From NCEH01 sp002257205 (GTDB lineage Bacteria; Pseudomonadota; Alphaproteobacteria; Rhizobiales; Xanthobacteraceae), in NCBI RefSeq assembly GCF_043195105.1, contig NZ_JBAFWO010000005.1: a DNA stretch of 64,000 bases; one strand, 5' to 3'. Positions 27,510 through 34,952 of this stretch are shown here, piece by piece. The notes beneath the pieces were generated by a model. The model made no database searches, had not been told where the DNA came from, and saw only the letters and a program-made list of their open reading frames with translations. The translations under genes were made by a program, and so were the position numbers. Each line of letters starts with the position of its first letter. Position 1 is the stretch's first letter.

Positions 27510-29453
27510 TCAACCGACCGCCTGCTCCACGCCCGCGATCACAGCCCCGCTCCCCGACACCGCCCCTTGCCGCCGGGCATAGGTCACCAGCAGCGCGAGC
27601 GCGGCCGGGGTCATGCCCTCCATGCGGCCGGCCTGGCCGATGGTGCGCGGGCGCACATGGGCGAGCTTGTGCTTCAGCTCGTTGGAGAGGCCCGGCAGCG
27701 GCGCATAGTCCAGCGCCTCGGGCAGGATCAGATCCTCGTCGCGCCGCAAGGTGGCGATATCCGCCGCCTGGCGATCCAGATAGACGGCATATTTCGCGTC
27801 GATCTCCAATTGCTCGGCAATCGCCGGGCTCAGATCGGAGAATTCCGGCCAGATGCGCGCCACCTGCTCCAGGCCGATGTCCGGATAGGCCAAAAGATCG
27901 AAGGCGCTGCGGCGCTGGCCGTCCTTGTTCACGTTCAGCCCAAACGCCGCCGCTTCATTGGGCGTGACGTTCAGCGCGCGGGCGCGATCGCGCGCGCCGT
28001 CAAGCGCCGCCATCTTGGCGGAAAACTGAGCCGCCCGCTCCGCCCCCACGAGGCCGAGCGCCAGGCCCCGCGCGGTGAGCCGCTGGTCGGCATTGTCAGC
28101 GCGCAAGGTGAGGCGATATTCGGCGCGCGAGGTGAACATGCGATAAGGCTCGGTCACGCCGCGCGTGACGAGATCGTCCACCATCACGCCGAGATAGCCC
28201 TCGGCCCGGTCGATCACGATGCCCTCGCCCGCCTCGCCCGCCTCCCCTGCCCCGCTGCCCGCCTGCCCGGCGCGCCGCGCGGCATTCAGCCCGGCGAGCA
28301 GGCCCTGGGCGGCGGCTTCCTCATAGCCCGTGGTGCCGTTGATCTGGCCGGCGAGAAACAAGCCGCCCGCGCGCTTCGCCTCCAAGGTGGGGGCAAGCTC
28401 GCGCGGGTCCACATGGTCATATTCGATGGCATAGCCCGGCCGCAGCACCTCGACCCGCTCCAGGCCGGGAATGGTGCGCAGGAAGAGGTGCTGTACCTCT
28501 TGGGGGAGCGAGGTGGACATGCCGTTGGGATAGATGGTCGGATCGTCCAGGCCCTCGGGCTCCAGGAAGACCTGGTGGCCGTCGCGATCGCCGAAGCGCA
28601 CCACCTTGTCCTCGATGGACGGGCAATAGCGCGGCCCGGTGCTCTCGATGCGGCCGGAATACATGGCCGAGCGCGAGAGGTTCGCGCGGATCACATCGTG
28701 CGTCTCTTGCGTGGTGCGGGTGATGCCGCACTTTACCTGCGGATTGGGCAGGCGGGTGGTGAGGCTGGAGAACGCCTCCGGCGGTTCGTCGCCGTCCTGC
28801 ATCTCCAGGCCCGCCCAATCAATGGTGCGGCCATCGAGGCGCGGCGGCGTGCCCGTCTTCAACCGGCCGAGCACGAGGCCGAGGCGCTTCAGCGTGCCGG
28901 AGAGCCCGAGCGCGGGCTTCTCCCCCATGCGACCGGCGGGGATCTGCACCTCGCCCATATGGATCAGGCCATTGAGGAACGTGCCGGTGGTGAGCACCAC
29001 GGCGCCGCAGGAGAAAGCGCGGCCATCCCCCAGCAGCAGGCCGGCGACGCGCCCGCCCGCGAGAATCAAATCGTCCGCCTCGCCTTCGAGGATCGTGAGA
29101 TTTTCCTGTGCCGCAAGCGCCTGTTGCATGGCGCGGGCGTAGAGCTTGCGGTCGGCCTGGGCGCGCGGGCCGCGCACGGCGGGGCCCTTGCGGCGATTAA
29201 GCACGCGAAACTGAATGCCGCCTTGGTCCGCCACCCGGCCCATGAGCCCGTCCAGCGCATCGATCTCGCGCACCAGATGGCCCTTACCGAGCCCGCCGAT
29301 GGCGGGATTGCACGACATGGCGCCGATGGTCGCCGCGCTATGAGTAACAAGCGCGGTGCGGGCGCCCAGGCGCGCCGCAGCCGCCGCCGCCTCGCAGCCC
29401 GCATGGCCGCCGCCGACCACCATCACATCGAACCGGAATTCCAGCTTGCTCAT
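27510..29453 (-). CDS. mnmG: tRNA uridine-34 5-carboxymethylaminomethyl synthesis enzyme MnmG (GidA)
   Basis: 647 residues. The FAD-binding Rossmann motif VVGGGHAGCEAAAAAARLG is at the N-terminus. GLGKGHLVREIDALDG, RKGPAVRGPRAQADR and the C-terminal tRNA-binding helical domain are all present. With MnmE it modifies U34 of certain tRNAs. A short Gly/Ala/Glu-rich insertion (AGSGAGEAGEAGEG) lies near residue 410. Starts 6 and 18 bp upstream (MRMSK, MGHEM) are possible. It is normally close to mnmE; here a 1.9-kb parS array separates them. Confidence 0.95.
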   Translation of the reverse strand: MSKLEFRFDVMVVGGGHAGCEAAAAAARLGARTALVTHSAATIGAMSCNPAIGGLGKGHLVREIDALDGLMGRVADQGGIQFRVLNRRKGPAVRGPRAQADRKLYARAMQQALAAQENLTILEGEADDLILAGGRVAGLLLGDGRAFSCGAVVLTTGTFLNGLIHMGEVQIPAGRMGEKPALGLSGTLKRLGLVLGRLKTGTPPRLDGRTIDWAGLEMQDGDEPPEAFSSLTTRLPNPQVKCGITRTTQETHDVIRANLSRSAMYSGRIESTGPRYCPSIEDKVVRFGDRDGHQVFLEPEGLDDPTIYPNGMSTSLPQEVQHLFLRTIPGLERVEVLRPGYAIEYDHVDPRELAPTLEAKRAGGLFLAGQINGTTGYEEAAAQGLLAGLNAARRAGQAGSGAGEAGEAGEGIVIDRAEGYLGVMVDDLVTRGVTEPYRMFTSRAEYRLTLRADNADQRLTARGLALGLVGAERAAQFSAKMAALDGARDRARALNVTPNEAAAFGLNVNKDGQRRSAFDLLAYPDIGLEQVARIWPEFSDLSPAIAEQLEIDAKYAVYLDRQAADIATLRRDEDLILPEALDYAPLPGLSNELKHKLAHVRPRTIGQAGRMEGMTPAALALLVTYARRQGAVSGSGAVIAGVEQAVG

Positions 29454-29586
29454 TCGCATCTCGTGGCCCAAGGGCCGTGGGCGGGGACGCCGCCGTATTT
29501 TTTGGATTGGAGAGACAGGAACGGCACTTTCGCGGCGGGGTCAAGGCGCCCGGAAAATGCGTGGCTGGACGTATGGGCCGGGCAGA

Positions 29587-29602
29587 TGTTTCACGTGAAA
29601 CA
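29587..29602. promoter_or_regulatory. parS: parS array site 1 (perfect)
   Basis: Perfect TGTTTCACGTGAAACA; 134 bp upstream of the mnmG start, the closest array site to mnmG. Confidence 0.97.
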
Positions 29603-29673
29603 TTTTGGGGCGATGGGCCCGCGCGCGAAGCGAAGGATTGCCGGCCTAGCGGCCACCGCCCGCGCTTTTCGAA

Positions 29674-29689
29674 TGTTTCACGTGAAACA
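29674..29689. promoter_or_regulatory. parS: parS array site 2 (perfect)
   Basis: Perfect 16-bp palindrome, 87 bp from site 1. Confidence 0.97.
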
Positions 29690-29760
29690 TTCTCAGTGAG
29701 CGCCAAGCTTGTCGCCGGCTGAGCCCGCCGCTCCGCATGCCCGCCGGCCCGTGCGGAAAA

Positions 29761-29776
29761 TGTTTCACGTGAAACA
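29761..29776. promoter_or_regulatory. parS: parS array site 3 (perfect)
   Basis: Perfect palindrome, again exactly 87 bp from the previous site; flanks extend the symmetry to AAAATG...CATTTT. Confidence 0.97.
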
Positions 29777-29915
29777 TTTTGCTTGGAGGAGCCGACACGG
29801 TATCGGATCTGGACGGTCCGTTCCGCACCATCGCGCTGAGCTGGCCGACCCGGCGCAATATTAACGAGACATGCGGAAGACGGCGGCCACCGAAGTCTCC
29901 CCCCAAGCATCGGAA

Positions 29916-29931
29916 TGTTTCACGTGAAACA
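29916..29931. promoter_or_regulatory. parS: parS array site 4 (perfect)
   Basis: Perfect palindrome. The sequences following sites 3 and 4 share diverged similarity (TCGGATCTG, GTCCG, TCCGC, ATCGC in the same order), evidence of an old duplication. Confidence 0.97.
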
Positions 29932-30138
29932 TTTTGCGGAAGGACACACACAGCGTCGGATCTGCGCTGTCCGCTCCGCGCGACATCGCACATGGCTGCC
30001 CTCCGCCTCGATATAATAGGGTGATCTCTCCAAACGCGGCATGCCCCAGCGCTCTCGCCTGGGGGGCCACAGCAGCGAGAACGGCACAGGCTGGTTTTTA
30101 TTCCGCAGGCACCGGCCATGGGCGCGAGGCGGGACGAA

Positions 30139-30154
30139 TGTTTCACGTGAAATA
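30139..30154. promoter_or_regulatory. parS: parS array site 5 (one mismatch)
   Basis: TGTTTCACGTGAAATA: base 15 is T instead of C. The central CACGTG core and the left arm are intact, so weaker ParB binding is plausible. Confidence 0.85.
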
Positions 30155-30365
30155 TTTTGAGGCGGATGGCCCGCCGAATGATCGGGACTGCGCGATACCT
30201 CGTCTGCGCCAGCTATGCCGGGCACCGCCAACACGATATGCGCGATGGTTTCTGATGCCCCGCCCTCTCGCCGACAGGCGCCTGATCCTCGGCATCGCCA
30301 ATACTGGTTCCACCGGCGACAACCTCCTTCCATCCTGATCCACCACAGGCGGGGGATGGAGCGGA

Positions 30366-30381
30366 TGTTTCACGTGAAACA
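30366..30381. promoter_or_regulatory. parS: parS array site 6 (perfect)
   Basis: Perfect 16-bp palindrome, 227 bp from site 5. Confidence 0.97.
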
Positions 30382-30436
30382 TTCCAGGGCCTGATAAGGC
30401 GCCTTGCATTTCGTTTCGTGCACCGGTCCGCGAAAA

Positions 30437-30452
30437 TGCTTCACGTGAAACA
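30437..30452. promoter_or_regulatory. parS: parS array site 7 (one mismatch)
   Basis: TGCTTCACGTGAAACA: base 3 is C instead of T. It is only 71 bp from site 6, the closest pair in the array. Confidence 0.85.
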
Positions 30453-30626
30453 TTTTACTCAAGCGGCGCGACGCGCGTTCGCAGGCGCACGACCCCCTGC
30501 GCGCGACATTGCGCGATCCTGAGTGCCTCGCCGGAGACCACGCAGGTTCCCCGAACGCCGCCGCACCACAACGCTTCCCCTCAGAGCACATAGGCGGGCG
30601 GAATGGCCGGGCGAAGTCCGCGAAAA

Positions 30627-30642
30627 TGTTTCACGTGAAACA
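30627..30642. promoter_or_regulatory. parS: parS array site 8 (perfect)
   Basis: Perfect palindrome. The left flank GTCCGCGAAAATG is shared with site 7. Confidence 0.97.
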
Positions 30643-30867
30643 TTCTGCGGCATGCAAGCGGGCGATCTTTCGCAGACCCTCGCGGCCGTCTGACTTCAAA
30701 AGCCAATCGACCGGGATTGACGAGCGGATATGGAGCGGCACGCTGTTCCTGCGCACCTCACGGCCCGCGAGGCCCCTGCCTGCCTGACGGCGGGGGATTA
30801 CCGCGACCCGCTGCCGCCACGTTTCCTTTTCATCTCGGCCCGCTCAGCCACAACCGGGGACGCGGAA

Positions 30868-30883
30868 TGTTTCACGTGAAACA
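30868..30883. promoter_or_regulatory. parS: parS array site 9 (perfect)
   Basis: Perfect 16-bp palindrome after the longest spacing in the array (241 bp). Confidence 0.97.
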
Positions 30884-31102
30884 TTCTGCGAGGGCCCGTG
30901 GGCCATCGCCTCTGCCGGCTTCTTTTTCGCGATTTGCCAGGGGTGACGAACGACGGCTTTCGGCGGTGGCTTTGGGCCGCGTACCGCTTCGCTGAATGGC
31001 GATGATCCCGCCTCCTGGCGTCGCGATGGTGGGACCGCACGCCAACCGGGTCCGCCGCGATCGACCTTTCATCCGGCCCCGCTTCGTCACGACCGAGTGG
31101 AA

Positions 31103-31118
31103 TGTTTCACGTGAAACA
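31103..31118. promoter_or_regulatory. parS: parS array site 10 (perfect)
   Basis: Perfect palindrome; symmetry extends to GGAATG...CATTCC (24 bp in total). Confidence 0.97.
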
Positions 31119-31180
31119 TTCCAGGTGGACCAGAGGCAATCGCGATTGTTTTCACCGGGGCCAGGCGCCGCAGTCGACAA

Positions 31181-31196
31181 TGTTTCACGTGAAACA
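31181..31196. promoter_or_regulatory. parS: parS array site 11 (perfect)
   Basis: Perfect 16-bp palindrome, 78 bp from site 10. Confidence 0.97.
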
Positions 31197-31339
31197 TTTT
31201 CTGATCAGCGCAGAAGGGCCGCCGACGCGAGGCTCACCGACAGGGCCAGATCCGCCGCACCGCGTCCGCCGGTTCTCACTTTCGGCAAGAGGAGCGGCGA
31301 AGGCGAGCCGGCCGGCTCATTCACCCGCATCGCGCAAAA

Positions 31340-31355
31340 TGTTTCACGTGAAACA
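31340..31355. promoter_or_regulatory. parS: parS array site 12 (perfect)
   Basis: Perfect palindrome, 27 bp past the mnmE stop codon; the array site nearest to oriC. Confidence 0.97.
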
Positions 31356-31382
31356 TTGCGCCTCCGCGCCTCGCCCCGCGCG

Positions 31383-32720
31383 TCACTTGCCGATGCAGAA
31401 AGTGCGGAACAGAGCGTCGAGAACGTCTTCCATGTCCACCCGCCCCACCAGAGCATCGAGCGCGCGGGCGGCGAGGCGCAAGTCTTCCGCAAGCAGGTCC
31501 TCGGCCAGCAGACCCTCGCCCCCGCCGTCCGCCCGTGCCAGCGCGCGATCGAGGTGCGCCAGCGCATCCTTAAGCGCGAGCCGCTGACGTTCGCGCGTGA
31601 TCAGCGCAGGCTCCCCGCCCCCCAATTCCGCCGCCCGCGCCTCGATCAGAGCGATCAGTTCATCGATCCCCTGCCCCGTGGCGGCGGAAATCGCGAGCAT
31701 CGTCGTGGCATCGCACGGCGCGGACGGTCCCTCTTCCGCCTGGTCGATCTTCGTGCGCACGGCGAGCGCGTGCGCGAGTTCCGGTGGAGGTGGGGCGCCC
31801 TCCTCGCTCAGCCACACCACCAGATCGGCCGAAGCGGCGCGGGCGCGGGCGCGGCGAATGCCTTCCGCTTCCACCTCGTCGTCGGTCTCCCGCAGGCCGG
31901 CCGTATCGATCAGCGTCACAGCCTGCCCGGCCAGCTCCAGATGCACCTCCAGCAGGTCGCGCGTGGTCCCGGGACGATGCGAAACGATGGCCGCCTCGCG
32001 CCCCGCAAGGCGGTTCAGCAAGGTGGATTTGCCCGCGTTCGGCGGGCCGGCGATGGCGATGGACAGCCCGTCGCGCACCATTTCCCCGCGCGCGCTGTCA
32101 GCGAGCGCCGCCGCCAATTCCTCCCGCAACAGGCCGGTTTCCAGCAGCGCCGGGCCGGTGAGATCCTCCGGGACGTCGTCCTCATCGGAAAAATCGATGG
32201 TGGCTTCCACCAGCGCGAGGGCGCGGATCAGCCGCGCGCGCCAGCCCGAGACGCGCCGCGACAGGACGCCGGAGGCTTGCGCCAAAGCCTGTCGGCGCTG
32301 GGCTTCGCTCTCCGCCGCGATGAGATCGCCGAGGCCTTCCACCTCGGCGAGGTCCATCTTGCCATTGGCATGGGCGCGGCGGGTGAATTCGCCCGGCTGC
32401 GCGGGGCGGAACCCATCGAGACCCGACAAGGTTGAAAGAACAGCGGCAACCACCGCGCGGCCGCCATGAAGGTGAAGCTCCAGGAGGTCTTCCCCCGTGG
32501 CGCTGCGTGGGCCTTCGAAGAACAGGACCAGCCCCCGGTCCAGCGCCTCCCCCGTCGGCGGCGCCCGCAAGATGGTGTAGGTCGCGTGCCGCGGCGCAGG
32601 CACCGTGCCGGCCAATGCCTGGGCTGCCGCGCGTGCGGAGGGGCCGGAAATGCGCACGAGCGCCACTCCCGAGGGCAAGCGCCCGCTGGACAAAGCGAAG
32701 ATCGTGTCCGATGACCGCAT
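31383..32720 (-). CDS. mnmE: tRNA uridine-34 modification GTPase MnmE (TrmE)
   Basis: 445 residues. An N-terminal formyl-THF-binding domain (1-~115), helical domain and inserted G domain are present. Walker A is GPPNAGKS (225-232), GTTRD is the G2 loop, and DTAG is at 272-275. The C-terminus ends with the diagnostic FCIGK. With MnmG it forms the cmnm5U34 tRNA modification complex. The ATG at 32720 is preferred to an in-frame GTG one codon earlier. It is divergent from the YyaL-type gene with only a 32-bp gap. Confidence 0.97.
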   Translation of the reverse strand: MRSSDTIFALSSGRLPSGVALVRISGPSARAAAQALAGTVPAPRHATYTILRAPPTGEALDRGLVLFFEGPRSATGEDLLELHLHGGRAVVAAVLSTLSGLDGFRPAQPGEFTRRAHANGKMDLAEVEGLGDLIAAESEAQRRQALAQASGVLSRRVSGWRARLIRALALVEATIDFSDEDDVPEDLTGPALLETGLLREELAAALADSARGEMVRDGLSIAIAGPPNAGKSTLLNRLAGREAAIVSHRPGTTRDLLEVHLELAGQAVTLIDTAGLRETDDEVEAEGIRRARARAASADLVVWLSEEGAPPPPELAHALAVRTKIDQAEEGPSAPCDATTMLAISAATGQGIDELIALIEARAAELGGGEPALITRERQRLALKDALAHLDRALARADGGGEGLLAEDLLAEDLRLAARALDALVGRVDMEDVLDALFRTFCIGK

Positions 32721-32752
32721 CACGCACAGGCCTTGAAACTGGAGTTAGGACG

Positions 32753-34768
32753 ATGACCGAAAACCGCCTCGGGTCCGAGACCAGTCCCTATCTGCTCCAG
32801 CATCAGGACAATCCCGTCCATTGGTGGCCGTGGGGCCCCGAAGCCTTCGCGGAAGCCCGCCGCACGGGAAAGCCGGTTCTGCTCTCCGTGGGCTATGCGG
32901 CCTGCCATTGGTGCCATGTCATGGCTCATGAAAGCTTCGAAAATCCCCTGGTGGCTGGCGTCATGAACGACCTGTTCGTGAACATCAAGGTGGATCGCGA
33001 GGAGCGGCCCGACGTGGACCAGATCTATATGGCCGCGCTCCAGCAGCTCGGCGAACAGGGCGGCTGGCCGCTGACCATGTTCCTGGACGGGGATGCAAAG
33101 CCATTCTGGGGCGGCACCTATTTTCCCCCCAATGCGAGCTATGGCCGCCCCGGCTTCACCAACGTGTTGCAACAGGTGTCCGAGGTCTATCGCGAGACGC
33201 CTGAAAAGATCGCCCATAATCGCGACGCCATCCTCGAACGGCTAGAGAAAGCGGCCCGTCCCCAGGGCGAGGTGGTGATCGGCCTTGCCGAGCTGGACCG
33301 GGCGGCGCAGCAGATCGCCGGCCTGTTCGACAAGGCCAATGGCGGCCTGCGCGGCGCGCCGAAATTTCCCCAGACCGGGCTGATGGAAATGCTCTGGCGC
33401 GCGGGCGAGCGCACGGGCGATGAAAAGCTGAAAGCCATCTGCGCCTTCACCCTCAATCGCATGTGCGAGGGCGGCATTTATGATCATCTCGGCGGCGGCT
33501 TCTCGCGCTACAGCGTGGATGAATATTGGCTCGTCCCGCATTTCGAGAAGATGCTTTACGACAACGCCTTGCTGCTGGAATTGCTCGCTCTCGCCCATCG
33601 GGAGACCGGCGACCCGCTGTTTCTCGCCCGCGCGCGCGAAACCGTCGGCTGGCTGGAACGGGAAATGCTGACCGACGGGGGCGCCTTCTGCGCCAGCCTG
33701 GATGCCGACAGCGAGGGCCATGAAGGCAAGTTCTATGTGTGGACCAAGGCCCAGATCGAAGAGGTTCTGGGTGCGGATGACGCCGAGTATTTTGCCCAAT
33801 TCTATGATGTGACGCCGGGCGGAAACTGGGAAGCTGCCACAATTCTCAACCGCACCAAGGCCGGCGACGTGGCGGACGAGGACGAGGCGCGCCTTGCCCC
33901 GATGCGCGAAAAACTCCTCGCGGCGCGGGCGAAACGCGTGCGGCCGGGACGCGACGACAAGGTTCTGGCGGATTGGAACGGCCTGATGATCGCCGCCCTC
34001 GCCCGCGCCGGCGCGCTGCTGAACGAACCCGCCTGGATCGCCCTTGCCGCGCGCGCGTTCGCGGGCGTGGTGGAGCTCATGAGCGAGGGTGACCGGCTCG
34101 GCCATTCCTATCGCGCCGGCCGCACGCTTTTTCCCGGCCTTGCCAGCGATCTCGCCGCCATGGCGCGCGCCGGCATCGCCCTACATGAGGCAACCGGCGT
34201 CGGCGAACCGCTGAACCGCGCGGTGGCCTTTCTCACGGTGCTGGAGCGCCACCATCTGGATAGCGCCAGCGGCGCCTATTTCCTCACCGCCGACGATGCG
34301 GACGCTCTGGTCGTGCGGCCGCTCTCCACCATGGACGAGGCCCAGCCCAATTATAATGCGGTGGCCGCCGATGCCCTGGTGCGCCTCTCCGCTCTGGTGG
34401 GCGATGATGCCTTGCGCGAACGGGCCGACCGCATCCTGCGTGGGCTCTCGGCGGCGGCGGCCGGGAACGCGCTCGCCCATGGCGCGCTGCTCAATGCCAT
34501 CGACACGCGCCTGCGGCTGGCGGAAATCGTCACCACCGGCGCGGCGGGGGAGGCCCTGGCGCAGGCGGGCTTGCGCCTGCCCTTCCTCGCGCGGGTCGTG
34601 ATCCGCGCCGCCGAAGCCGATGATTTGCCCGCCGGCAGCCTTGCCCGCGCGCGCATGGAGAGCGCCCCGCCCTCCGGCGCGGCCTTCATCTGCGTCGAGG
34701 GACGCTGCACCCTGCCGATCACCGAGCCGGAGGCGATCGCGCCGGCTTTGCAGGCCGCGCGCGCCTGA
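32753..34768 (+). CDS. Thioredoxin-domain / six-hairpin glycosidase-like protein (YyaL, DUF255 family)
   Basis: 671 residues. The N-terminal ~165 residues form a thioredoxin-like DUF255 domain beginning NRLGSETSPYLLQHQDNPV, with the CxxC motif CHWCH (C51, C54). The rest resembles an (alpha/alpha)6 barrel of sugar epimerase/glycosidase type. The family (human SPATA20, bacterial YyaL) has no settled biochemical role. The ATG is preceded by GGAGTTAGGA. It lies between mnmE and rho, which are usually neighbours in this order of bacteria, so the locus was rearranged here. Confidence 0.9.
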   Translation: MTENRLGSETSPYLLQHQDNPVHWWPWGPEAFAEARRTGKPVLLSVGYAACHWCHVMAHESFENPLVAGVMNDLFVNIKVDREERPDVDQIYMAALQQLGEQGGWPLTMFLDGDAKPFWGGTYFPPNASYGRPGFTNVLQQVSEVYRETPEKIAHNRDAILERLEKAARPQGEVVIGLAELDRAAQQIAGLFDKANGGLRGAPKFPQTGLMEMLWRAGERTGDEKLKAICAFTLNRMCEGGIYDHLGGGFSRYSVDEYWLVPHFEKMLYDNALLLELLALAHRETGDPLFLARARETVGWLEREMLTDGGAFCASLDADSEGHEGKFYVWTKAQIEEVLGADDAEYFAQFYDVTPGGNWEAATILNRTKAGDVADEDEARLAPMREKLLAARAKRVRPGRDDKVLADWNGLMIAALARAGALLNEPAWIALAARAFAGVVELMSEGDRLGHSYRAGRTLFPGLASDLAAMARAGIALHEATGVGEPLNRAVAFLTVLERHHLDSASGAYFLTADDADALVVRPLSTMDEAQPNYNAVAADALVRLSALVGDDALRERADRILRGLSAAAAGNALAHGALLNAIDTRLRLAEIVTTGAAGEALAQAGLRLPFLARVVIRAAEADDLPAGSLARARMESAPPSGAAFICVEGRCTLPITEPEAIAPALQAARA

Positions 34769-34802
34769 AAAGAGGAAATTTCGGCGGCGGAAAAAGGGGA
34801 TG

Positions 34803-34902
34803 CCTCTAAAATCGCTTCAGAAGGCGCATGACGGCGATTTCAAATCGGATGAAGAATGGGTCATCCGATCCTCGATTTTGCCGCACAAAGGCTTCTGAGA
34901 GG
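34803..34902. repeat. About 100-bp nested palindromic element
   Basis: Nested inverted repeats: CCTCT/AGAGG at the ends, AAAATCG (34808-34814) with CGATTTT (34873-34879), and an inner perfect 9-bp stem ATCGGATGA (34844-34852) with TCATCCGAT (34861-34869) around an 8-nt loop. It is more AT-rich than its surroundings and looks like a mobile palindromic or MITE-like repeat, or an RNA structure. Confidence 0.6.
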
Positions 34903-34929
34903 ATCAACTTTTTCGCGAAACTCGGTTGT

Positions 34930-34952
34930 AAATGCCCGTTTAGCGGGCATTT
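34930..34952. terminator. Possible bidirectional terminator hairpin
   Basis: AAATGCCCG and CGGGCATTT form a 9-bp stem with a 5-nt loop, placed between the convergent YyaL-type and glycosyltransferase genes and overlapping the latter's stop codon. The A/T bases at the stem ends give a weak U-tract on each strand; no long T-run follows. Confidence 0.45.

Larger units (their letters stand above)
29454..31382. other. parS: Gene-free chromosomal centromere: array of twelve parS sites
   Basis: 1.93 kb between mnmG and mnmE with no supported gene. Twelve copies of TGTTTCACGTGAAACA lie between 29587 and 31355: ten perfect and two with one changed base. All share the longer 18-bp frame beginning ATG. 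Centre-to-centre spacings are 87, 87, 155, 223, 227, 71, 190, 241, 235, 78 and 159 bp. Apparent small ORFs here all read through the palindromes (peptides MFHVKH or NVSRET) and look spurious. This should be the main ParB loading zone of the chromosome, 8.2 kb from the candidate oriC. Known alphaproteobacterial chromosomes usually carry a few scattered parS copies. Confidence 0.93.

Noticed and set aside
27567..29699. 710-codon plus-strand open frame across mnmG
   Set aside because: Antisense to mnmG and runs on into the parS array; no domain.
29587..31355. CRISPR array
   Set aside because: The repeats are 16-18 bp perfect palindromes with spacers from 55 to 225 bp, and no cas gene is present. 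The sequence is the known parS consensus.
29454..31382. Many small open frames in the parS array, several starting MFHVKH or containing NVSRET
   Set aside because: The palindrome itself contains ATG and lacks stops in two frames, so it creates start codons and open stretches on both strands. The frames overlap each other, have no Shine-Dalgarno sites and no recognisable domains.
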